Source of the DNA: Olavius algarvensis associated proteobacterium Delta 3
GTDB lineage: Bacteria > Desulfobacterota > Desulfobacteria > Desulfobacterales > CAFBRK01
Direction: 5' to 3'
NCBI GenBank assembly: GCA_903231505.1
Contig: CAFBRK010000059.1
Location: forward strand, 1-59,820
DNA: 59,820 bases
This document shows, in pieces, positions 1 to 7,972 of this stretch. The notes under the pieces were generated by a model. That model was not told the DNA's origin. It saw only the letters and a list, made by a program, of their open reading frames with translations, and did not search any database. The number at the start of each line of letters is the position of its first letter. The stretch's first letter is position 1. The translations under genes and the position numbers were made by a program.

Positions 1-297
1 AGGATACATGATTAAGGGGACTGCTAGCGATCAATGAGCTCTCGATCTCTTTTGGGTGCATCTTGTATCCTGCAGCTTGCATCTGTTCTTTTCATCTTTA
101 AGCCTTCAGCTTTCAGCTCCGATCCCTGTCCCCTGAAACCTGAAACCCGACACCTTTCCTCTGCCCTCTGCCCTCCGACCCGCCAAAGGTTTATCCGCCT
201 CAGGCGGACAGGCAAGCCCTGAACCCGCCAACGGCGGGCAAGCATCCAGAATCCAGAATCCAGAATCCAGAATCCAGCATCCAGCATCCAGCATCAA
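1..297. repeat. Mosaic intergenic repeat, left copy
   Basis: No gene is supported here. The stretch is built of short recurring words such as TTCAGCTTTCAGCTCC and CTGAAACCTGAAACCC, and ends in seven tandem 7-base units (ATCCAGA or ATCCAGC) at 243-291. Bases 1-168 match 59653-59820 in the same orientation with about four mismatches, and related words recur at 38839-39712 and 49929-50126. Small open frames inside it are translations of the repeat and lack ribosome binding sites. Confidence 0.85.
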
Positions 298-323
298 GAT
301 TCCCCCCAAAAACAGCCGCTAAA

Positions 324-369
324 TTGACATTCCGACAAAATTGTTATATGAGTAGGTAAACTACTCATA
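324..369 (+). promoter_or_regulatory. Sigma-70-like promoter overlapping a perfect palindromic operator
   Basis: A consensus -35 box TTGACA lies at 324-329. With a 17-base spacer the -10 region is TATGAG at 347-352. That -10 sits in a perfect 9-base inverted repeat, TATGAGTAG (347-355), GTAAA, CTACTCATA (361-369), just before the regulator gene. A repressor bound there would block the promoter. The overlap and the adjacent winged-helix gene suggest autoregulation, which is inferred. Confidence 0.65.
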
Positions 370-381
370 ATGGATATTATC

Positions 382-957
382 ATGGACAATCTGTTTACCG
401 GACTGATCGGATCGAAAACACGGGTCAAGCTGCTCATGCGATTTTTTTTCAACCCACGCACCCGCTCGTACCTGCGGGAGTTGTCAAACGAGTTCGGGGT
501 ATCGACCAATGCCGTCCGGGAGGAACTCAACCAGCTGACCCGCACCGACCTGCTCAAATCCAAAAAGCATGGCCGCAAGGTTCACTATATGGCCAACACC
601 GACCATCCGCTCTTTCCGGACCTTAAATCAATGGTCAGCAAGGTCCTTGGGGTGGACCAGGTCATCGACAGTATCGTTACCCGGCTGGGACACCTGGAAC
701 GGGCCTATCTCATCGATGATTACGCCGAAGGAAAGGACTCCGGCATTATCGACCTGGTCCTCGTCGGCGACATTGATCAATACCATCTCAATGATTTGAG
801 TAGAAAAACCGAACGATATATTAATAGGAAGATCCGCAGTCTAGTGGTCAGCCAGGAAGAGTTCGAGGATTTTCTCCCGGAATTGGAAAAGCGACCCCGA
901 CTGATGATCTGGAAGCTGGAAGAGGGGCCGGATAGCCGTGTAAAGGCCGGTCGGTAA
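382..957 (+). CDS. Winged-helix (ArsR-like) regulator with nucleotidyltransferase-like tail
   Basis: About 191 residues. Residues 1-80 read as a winged helix-turn-helix (RSYLRELSNEFGVSTNAV, then a wing around KHGRKVHYMAN), as in ArsR/MarR-like DNA-binding proteins. The second half contains SGIIDLVLVGDID, resembling the Asp-containing strand of small nucleotidyltransferases, but an intact active site cannot be confirmed. It is the first gene of the polysaccharide locus and directly follows a promoter/palindrome pair, so it is probably an autoregulated local regulator. Start: ATG 382 has GGA seven bases upstream. An in-frame ATG at 370 abuts the palindrome and has no ribosome binding site. Confidence 0.75.
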   Translation: MDNLFTGLIGSKTRVKLLMRFFFNPRTRSYLRELSNEFGVSTNAVREELNQLTRTDLLKSKKHGRKVHYMANTDHPLFPDLKSMVSKVLGVDQVIDSIVTRLGHLERAYLIDDYAEGKDSGIIDLVLVGDIDQYHLNDLSRKTERYINRKIRSLVVSQEEFEDFLPELEKRPRLMIWKLEEGPDSRVKAGR

Positions 958-1959
<1,002 letters not shown>

Positions 1960-2069
1960 AGCGATTCGGAAGGAGGCGTTCGGCACACGCAGGGCGCCCG
2001 GACACGGGGATACAGTTATAAAATTCCCCATCATCAACATGCGGTATATTGACGATAGGGTGGTATAAA

Positions 2070-2837
2070 GTGGAAGAACACCCCTCTACCGATGCGGTCA
2101 TCCTCTCCGGAGGTCTCGGCACCCGACTGCGCCCCCTGGTTGACGATCGACCCAAAGTCCTGGCTCCGGTCGGCAGCCGACCCTTCCTGGCCTATCTGCT
2201 GGATCAGCTGCAAAGGGCCGGGATCGAACGGGTAGTGCTTTGCACGGGGTTTCGCGGGTCCGATATCCAACGGGTATTCGGCCGGCACTATCGGGGGATG
2301 GCCCTGGTATACTCGGAGGAATCCCGGCCCCTCGGAACCGGCGGCGCTTTGCGTTTGGCTATGGATGCGGTTCATTCGAACCTTCTGCTGGCAATGAACG
2401 GTGATTCGTTTATCGACGCGGATCTGAATCGGTTCCGCTCCTGGTTCGGGGAAAGATCCAGGGACGCCGCACTGCTGCTGGCACGGGTGTCGGAAACCGC
2501 CCGATACGGCCAAATCGAAATCGACGACGGGGACCAGATCCGGCGCTTCGATGAAAAGGGGGAGGATTCCCGTCCAGGATGGATCAGTGCCGGGGTCTAC
2601 CTGTTGAAAAAATCGCTCCTCTCGGAGATCCCCCCCCGAACAGCCTATTCCCTGGAACATAACTTTTTCCCGTCCCTCATCGGGCGGGGGCTTTACGGCT
2701 ATCGCTGCAGAGATCCCTTTATCGATATCGGCACCCCCGAGTCCTACCGGCGGGCCTCCCGGTTTTTCCGGGAATTGGGGCAACATCCATCGACCGTGGA
2801 TGAAACCAAGCCGAATCAGGAATGCGCGGGCGGCTAA
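2070..2837 (+). CDS. hddC: Sugar-1-phosphate nucleotidyltransferase, HddC-like
   Basis: A GT-A fold nucleotidyltransferase of about 256 residues. It opens with the signature AVILSGGLGTRLRP, followed by RPKVLAPVGSRPFL and the metal-binding NGDSF. The short length and GGALRLA motif resemble HddC, which joins D-glycero-alpha-D-manno-heptose 1-phosphate to GMP. The HddA-like kinase two genes on supports that; a related hexose-1-phosphate specificity is possible. GTG 2070 follows AGGG at 2057-2060; an in-frame TTG at 2049 is less likely. A run of eight C at 2630-2637 lies inside the frame, so a one-base slip would abolish the product. Confidence 0.8.
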   Translation: MEEHPSTDAVILSGGLGTRLRPLVDDRPKVLAPVGSRPFLAYLLDQLQRAGIERVVLCTGFRGSDIQRVFGRHYRGMALVYSEESRPLGTGGALRLAMDAVHSNLLLAMNGDSFIDADLNRFRSWFGERSRDAALLLARVSETARYGQIEIDDGDQIRRFDEKGEDSRPGWISAGVYLLKKSLLSEIPPRTAYSLEHNFFPSLIGRGLYGYRCRDPFIDIGTPESYRRASRFFRELGQHPSTVDETKPNQECAGG

Positions 2838-2852
2838 CGGAAACAGATTCAA

Positions 2853-3326
2853 ATGGCTTCCATGTATGCACAAACCATCGACGGGGATCCCTCCGGGGTC
2901 CGGGTCAAGGCCGTTGTCGGGGTCATTATTTCCGACGGTAAAGGGCATCTTCTGATGGAACGGCGGAGCGACAACGGATTGTGGGGTCTTCCCGGAGGTG
3001 CCATTGAACCTGGAGAGTCCGTCACGGAAGCGGCCCTTCGGGAGGTGTGGGAAGAAACGCGGTTGACGATCCGTATTTCAGGCCTGGTGGGCGTCTACTC
3101 GACCCCTTCCGACGGCCGCATTGTCACCTACCCGGATAACGGTGATGTCGCGCAGCTGGTCGATATCGTTCTATCTGCGGATAGGATCGACGGTACACCG
3201 ACAACCAGTGCCGAGAGTATCGACCTGGCCTTCTTCCCCCCGGAAAGACTGCCCGGGGAAATGGCGGCTCCGGCAGTACGACCGATCCAAGACTACGTCG
3301 CCGGGTTTACCGGTGTTATCCGATAG
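2853..3326 (+). CDS. NUDIX hydrolase
   Basis: A small hydrolase of 157 residues with an intact Nudix box: G at the start of GGAIEPGESVTEAALREV, then WEET, matching GX5EX7REUXEE. These enzymes cleave nucleoside diphosphates linked to another group, for example ADP-ribose or GDP-sugars. The gene starts 15 bases after the HddC-like gene and precedes the HddA-like kinase, so it is probably co-transcribed and could remove or proofread a nucleotide-sugar intermediate. The substrate cannot be read from sequence. Confidence 0.88.
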   Translation: MASMYAQTIDGDPSGVRVKAVVGVIISDGKGHLLMERRSDNGLWGLPGGAIEPGESVTEAALREVWEETRLTIRISGLVGVYSTPSDGRIVTYPDNGDVAQLVDIVLSADRIDGTPTTSAESIDLAFFPPERLPGEMAAPAVRPIQDYVAGFTGVIR

Positions 3327-3347
3327 CCTCGAAAGGAGCTACAGCAT

Positions 3348-4418
3348 ATGATCATCAGCCGAACCCCATTTCGTCTGTCGTTTTTCGGTGGAGGAACAGA
3401 CTATCCGGAATGGTACCTTAAACACGGCGGATGTGTTCTGTCCACGAGCATTAACAAGTATTGCTATATCAGCCTGCGATATCTGCCGCCGTTTTTCGAA
3501 CACCGCATCCGTCTGGTGTATTCGAATATTGAACTATGCCGGCATTACAGTGAAATTGAACATCCGGCGGTTCGAGAAACGCTGCGATTCTTGAATCTGG
3601 ACAGGGGCCTGGAAATCCACCATGACGGCGATTTGCCGGCCCGCAGCGGCATGGGATCCAGCTCCTCATTTACCGTGGGGATGCTCCATGCCTGCTATGC
3701 CTTGCAAGGAAAGATGGTCAGCAAACACCGCCTCGCCACCGAAAGCATCCATGTCGAGCAAGACATGATTCAGGAGACCGTGGGCTCCCAGGACCAGTTC
3801 GCCGCCGCCTATGGTGGCATCAACCACATTCTGTTCAAGACCAACGGCGAAATCGAACTGCGCCATCTCACATTGACGACCCACCGCTGCGAGGAACTCA
3901 ACGCCCACCTGATGCTTTTCTACACCGGAATTAAACGCACGGCGTCCAATGTGGCGGACTCCTATGTGCACGACATTAACGAAAAAGAAAAGCAGCTTTT
4001 TCGGATGCATACCATGGTGGACACGGGGATCGACATTCTTCAAAGCAACGACGATATTCTGCGCTTCGGAGAGCTTCTCCACGAAGCCTGGACTGTCAAA
4101 CGGAGCCTAAGTACCACGGTGAGCAATCATATCGTAGACGACATGTATGAACGTGCCCGGTCCAGCGGTGCGATCGGGGGTAAAATTACCGGTGCCGGGG
4201 GCGGCGGATTTTTGCTGTTATTCGTGCCTCCGGAAAAACAGGCCCTGGTTCGCCGAGCTCTGGGGGAACTGCTGCACGTGCCGTTCCGTTTCGATTACAG
4301 CGGCACCCAGGTCATCGTGTATGAACCCCATTTGGACGAGTACAACTTGGCAGCCGAACAGGACCGCGACGGACGCACCATCTGCCAATTTCGAGAGCTC
4401 GATCAGTTGATCGAATAG
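3348..4418 (+). CDS. hddA: GHMP kinase, D-glycero-D-manno-heptose 7-phosphate kinase (HddA-like)
   Basis: A 356-residue GHMP-family kinase. The N-terminus ISRTPFRLSFFGGGTDYPEW is the pattern of HddA-type kinases. The ATP-binding loop is LPARSGMGSSSSFTVG and the C-terminal glycine motif is GGKITGAGGGGFLL. HddA phosphorylates sedoheptulose-derived heptose 7-phosphate at C1 on the way to GDP-D-glycero-D-manno-heptose; fucose-type kinases look similar. The HddC-like enzyme upstream and the transketolase downstream support the heptose reading. GmhA and GmhB are not in the window. AAGGAG lies about nine bases before ATG 3348. Confidence 0.85.
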   Translation: MIISRTPFRLSFFGGGTDYPEWYLKHGGCVLSTSINKYCYISLRYLPPFFEHRIRLVYSNIELCRHYSEIEHPAVRETLRFLNLDRGLEIHHDGDLPARSGMGSSSSFTVGMLHACYALQGKMVSKHRLATESIHVEQDMIQETVGSQDQFAAAYGGINHILFKTNGEIELRHLTLTTHRCEELNAHLMLFYTGIKRTASNVADSYVHDINEKEKQLFRMHTMVDTGIDILQSNDDILRFGELLHEAWTVKRSLSTTVSNHIVDDMYERARSSGAIGGKITGAGGGGFLLLFVPPEKQALVRRALGELLHVPFRFDYSGTQVIVYEPHLDEYNLAAEQDRDGRTICQFRELDQLIE

Positions 4419-4480
4419 GTTGAAACCCGGTGGAAAAACGGCGTCGCTGAAACGGACTGGAACCGACAGGAGAAAACCCC

Positions 4481-5674
4481 ATGGCAAGCCCAAATAAGGC
4501 CCACGCCCTGAACTGGCCTTTGATGGAAAACAACATCACCCGGGACGACATTCAGGTTCTCGTTGAATTTCTCCAAGACCTGCCTCGCCTCACCCAATCG
4601 GTCCAGGTGGAAGCCTTTGAACGGGAATGGTCCGAATGGTTAGGTGTTCAACACAGTGTCTTCGTTAATTCCGGTGCATCGGCGAACCTGATCACCATGG
4701 CGGCGCTCAGGCACCATTTTGGCGGTGGGGAGGTGGTCGTACCGACCCTGACCTGGGTGTCGGACATCGCCTCGGTTCTTCAACATGGGTTAACCCCTGT
4801 GTTTGTCGATATCAACCCCCGGAACCTGTGCATGGACGAAACCGCCGTCCTCGCGGCCCTCACCGACCGCACCCGCGCCGTATTTCTCACCCACGTGCAG
4901 GGATTCAACGGACTGAGCCGGCGTCTTCTGGACGCGCTGGACAGCCGCGGGATCCTCCTGATCGAGGATGTGTGCGAGTCCCACGGAGCCACTTTCGAGG
5001 GCCGGAAACTGGGCAGCTTCGGCCTGATGTCCAACTTCTCGTTTTACTTCGCCCACCACATGAGCACCATCGAAGGCGGCATGGTCTGCACCGACAGCAA
5101 CGAGATCTATCAGACCCTGAGGATGCTCCGGTCCCACGGCATGGTCCGGGAAGCCACCGATGACGCTCTCCAGGCCGAATACGCCCGACGCCATCCGGAT
5201 CTATCCACGGATTTTATCTTCGCCTATCCGGCGTACAACGTGCGCAGCACCGAAATCGCCGCGGTTCTCGGCCGCAGCCAGCTCAAGCGGCTCGATGCCA
5301 ACAATGACAGGCGACGACGGAACTTCAAACTTTTCATCGACAATTTGGATGCATCGACGTACCGGACCGATTTCGATCTGGAGGGCAGTTGTAACTACGC
5401 ATTCAATGTCGTGTTGAAACAACCCGATCCCGAGTTCCGGGACCGGCTGGAGGCCGCTATGCGGCAGGCCGGCGTTGAATTTCGAAGGGGAAGTTCCGGC
5501 GGCGGTAATCAACTGCGACAGCCGTATCTGCGTGGAGTGGTTGCAGAAGGTGAATGGGAGCGGCATCCCGAAATCGAACACATTCATTTTTTTGGTTATT
5601 ACATCGGTAATTACCCGGAGTTGCGTGAAGACAGAATTCTTCAACTCTGCGAGATGTTCAATTCGGTCCGGTAA
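4481..5674 (+). CDS. ColD-like PLP-dependent sugar 3-dehydratase (DegT/DnrJ fold, His for Lys)
   Basis: A 397-residue member of the DegT/DnrJ/EryC1/StrS fold. The aminotransferase lysine is absent: the motif reads FAHHMSTIEGG, placing His192 where Lys-x7-GG normally sits. This is the hallmark of ColD (GDP-4-keto-6-deoxymannose 3-dehydratase) and of E1/RfbH. The Cys cluster that binds the E1 iron-sulfur centre is missing, and the length matches ColD, so a ColD-type C3 deoxygenase is favoured. PLP residues in IEDVCESHGATFEG remain. Known ColD uses glutamate and acts on a GDP-4-keto sugar; here that may be heptose-derived. AGGAG precedes ATG 4481. Confidence 0.85.
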   Translation: MASPNKAHALNWPLMENNITRDDIQVLVEFLQDLPRLTQSVQVEAFEREWSEWLGVQHSVFVNSGASANLITMAALRHHFGGGEVVVPTLTWVSDIASVLQHGLTPVFVDINPRNLCMDETAVLAALTDRTRAVFLTHVQGFNGLSRRLLDALDSRGILLIEDVCESHGATFEGRKLGSFGLMSNFSFYFAHHMSTIEGGMVCTDSNEIYQTLRMLRSHGMVREATDDALQAEYARRHPDLSTDFIFAYPAYNVRSTEIAAVLGRSQLKRLDANNDRRRRNFKLFIDNLDASTYRTDFDLEGSCNYAFNVVLKQPDPEFRDRLEAAMRQAGVEFRRGSSGGGNQLRQPYLRGVVAEGEWERHPEIEHIHFFGYYIGNYPELREDRILQLCEMFNSVR

Positions 5675-5748
5675 CGGAACATTTCGCCAACATCACCAGT
5701 GGAACGGATCGATCCATGATTCCGACGTAAACCGGCACAGGACCCCCA

Positions 5749-6570
5749 ATGGCCCAGCAGATTATTATCGAACCGGATAACGGTTGGCTTCGCTTGCATC
5801 TCAAGGAGCTCTTAGCCCACCGCGAGTTGATCGGATTTCTCGCCCGGCGGGATATCATGGCCCAATACAAACAGGCCTTTTTCGGGGTGGGATGGGCCGT
5901 GGTCCGACCCGTTTTCGCCGTCGGCGTTTACTCCCTGGTGTTTGGTAAGGTGGCCGGATTATCTTCGAGCGGGATCCCCTATCCATTATTCACCCTGTGC
6001 GGCGTCGTTGCCTGGAGTCTCTTTGCCACATCACTGGATCAGGCGACGATCAGCCTGATCGCCAACACGAACCTGGTGACCAAAGTGTATTTCCCCCGCC
6101 TGGTGTTGCCATTGGCCAGCTTGGGCCGGGGACTCATGGACCTGATCGTGGCATTGGCCATCCTGGCCATACTGATGGTGTTTTATGGTTACGTGCCCGG
6201 AGTGACCGCGTGGTTGTTTCTGTTTTTTCTTGCCGCCGCACTGGTTCTGGCGGTGGGAATCGGGCTCTTTACCTCCGCTCTCTGCGCCCGTTACCATGAC
6301 GTTAAATTTGCAATTCCTTTTTTCATACAGATGTGGTTCTGGATTACGCCGGTGGCCTACGGGCTGGAAAATGTTCCCTCCCATCTTCGGCTCTTTTTCC
6401 ATCTCAACCCGATGACGTGGATCATCCAGGGGTTTCGGTGGTCCCTATTGGGCGTGGGGGATATGAACCCGTTTCACCTGATCATGACCGCGGCCATTTC
6501 ACTGCTGCTCTTTGTGGGCGGCTTATATTATTTTCGAAGGTATGAAAGTGAATTTGCCGATATCATTTGA
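5749..6570 (+). CDS. wzm: ABC-2 polysaccharide exporter permease (Wzm-like)
   Basis: A 273-residue inner-membrane protein with about six hydrophobic segments and the usual cytoplasmic N-terminal sequence FLARRDIMAQYKQAFFGVGW of TagG/KpsM/Wzm permeases. It would form the channel that flips a finished lipid-linked polysaccharide across the inner membrane, powered by the ATPase encoded next. Length is normal for the family. The next frame overlaps or starts shortly after its stop, so the two are translationally linked. This places the locus in the ABC-dependent rather than Wzy-dependent polysaccharide class. Confidence 0.9.
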   Translation: MAQQIIIEPDNGWLRLHLKELLAHRELIGFLARRDIMAQYKQAFFGVGWAVVRPVFAVGVYSLVFGKVAGLSSSGIPYPLFTLCGVVAWSLFATSLDQATISLIANTNLVTKVYFPRLVLPLASLGRGLMDLIVALAILAILMVFYGYVPGVTAWLFLFFLAAALVLAVGIGLFTSALCARYHDVKFAIPFFIQMWFWITPVAYGLENVPSHLRLFFHLNPMTWIIQGFRWSLLGVGDMNPFHLIMTAAISLLLFVGGLYYFRRYESEFADII

Positions 6571-6667
6571 CGACATACCCGAACGATGCGGGGCCATGAA
6601 ACCACGGGAGGAGTCGGCATCAACCCAGCCGGGGTCCGCTCCCGGGAATCGGAACCACGAGGGTCCG

Positions 6668-7960
6668 ATGAAGCATAAACCGGCGGTCCGGGTCGAAAAC
6701 CTGGGGAAGCGTTACAGACTGGGATTGCTTCACGGCCGGCAGCACTCTATTCGGGACAATCTGAGCGGAATCCTGAAACGGGTCGCACGCGGGGCATTAA
6801 ACGATAAGCACAGCGGTCCGCGTTCGAAAACAGATGAATTGTCCATGCCTGCCGGAGATTCGATCTGGGCCTTGAAGGATATTTCATTAACCATCGATGA
6901 GGGAGAAATCTTCGGTATCATCGGTGCCAATGGAGCCGGAAAAAGCACATTACTCAAAATATTGGCTCGCATCACGAAACCGACCGAAGGGCGCGCCATG
7001 ATGTCCGGCCGAGTCGGGTCCCTGCTGGAGGTTGGAACCGGTTTTCATCCGGAGATGACCGGAAGAGAAAATATCTTCTTAAATGGCTCTATTCTGGGAA
7101 TGAGAAAGCGTGAGATTGCCAGAAACCTCGATCAAATCGTCTCTTTCGCCGAACTGGAACGATTTATCGACACGCCCGTAAAAAGATATTCTAGTGGTAT
7201 GTATGTCCGTTTGGCATTTGCCGTTGCCGCACATATGGAGCCTGAAATCCTGTTGGTCGATGAGGTGCTGGCGGTGGGTGATCTGGCATTTCAAAAAAAG
7301 TGCATCGGAAAAATGCAAACCGTCGCCGGGCAGGGCAGGACCGTCGTATTTGTAAGCCACCAGATGTTTGCCGTTCGCACACTGTGCGACCGTGTGGCAT
7401 GGCTGGATAGAGGACAGATTGTCGAACTCGGACCGACCTTCGAGGTGGTCAAACATTACGAGGAAAACTCGCTTCAGGCGTTGAACGATTCGGCTCCGGT
7501 TGTCATACGATCCGATGAAGAGATTCAAAAGCGGACGTTTTACCTTCAGCGATTGGAAATGTATGACCAGATCGGCAATCCGGTGAACGTGTTTTCCCAC
7601 GGTGACCGCATGAGTTGGGTCGTGGAGGTCGGCGGTACGTGTAAATTCGACACCTACAGCCTTGAGTTTCGCATCCACAAGGAAACAGGAGAGTATGTGG
7701 CGACAGGGGTTTCCTGCCTGATGCACGATATGTATTTCTCTTGCCACACCCGACGAGTCCGGATCGATCTAGGCCCCCTGACGATGACCAACGGTCGATA
7801 CTCCGTGTCTTTGAGACTGCGAACGGAAATGACAATCGCCGATTCCTGGGAGCCGGCGGGTGTGTTCCACATCATTGAATGCAATCCGTTTGCCCTGCGA
7901 CGGGAGATTAAAACACCGGTTTGCGTCATAGACCACCGATTCAGCAGTGCCGATCCATGA
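6668..7960 (+). CDS. wzt: ABC exporter ATPase with carbohydrate-binding C-terminus (Wzt-like)
   Basis: About 430 residues. The nucleotide-binding domain has Walker A GANGAGKST (86-94), signature YSSGMYVRLAFA (about 172) and Walker B ILLVDE (194-199), and the H-loop is VFVSHQM. Residues from about 280 on form a separate beta-rich domain (for example YLQRLEMYDQIGNPVNVFSH) typical of Wzt ATPases, which recognise the capped end of the export substrate. ATG 6668 is chosen because GAGGG lies just upstream and few residues precede the ABC domain. In-frame ATGs at 6512, 6542 and 6596 would overlap or follow the permease gene. Confidence 0.88.
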   Translation: MKHKPAVRVENLGKRYRLGLLHGRQHSIRDNLSGILKRVARGALNDKHSGPRSKTDELSMPAGDSIWALKDISLTIDEGEIFGIIGANGAGKSTLLKILARITKPTEGRAMMSGRVGSLLEVGTGFHPEMTGRENIFLNGSILGMRKREIARNLDQIVSFAELERFIDTPVKRYSSGMYVRLAFAVAAHMEPEILLVDEVLAVGDLAFQKKCIGKMQTVAGQGRTVVFVSHQMFAVRTLCDRVAWLDRGQIVELGPTFEVVKHYEENSLQALNDSAPVVIRSDEEIQKRTFYLQRLEMYDQIGNPVNVFSHGDRMSWVVEVGGTCKFDTYSLEFRIHKETGEYVATGVSCLMHDMYFSCHTRRVRIDLGPLTMTNGRYSVSLRLRTEMTIADSWEPAGVFHIIECNPFALRREIKTPVCVIDHRFSSADP

Positions 7961-7972
7961 CAAACAGATAAC

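Noticed and set aside
243..291. CRISPR-like tandem units
   Set aside because: Seven-base units follow each other with no spacers; this is simple tandem repeat. The TTGGCCCGT tracts likewise have no spacers.
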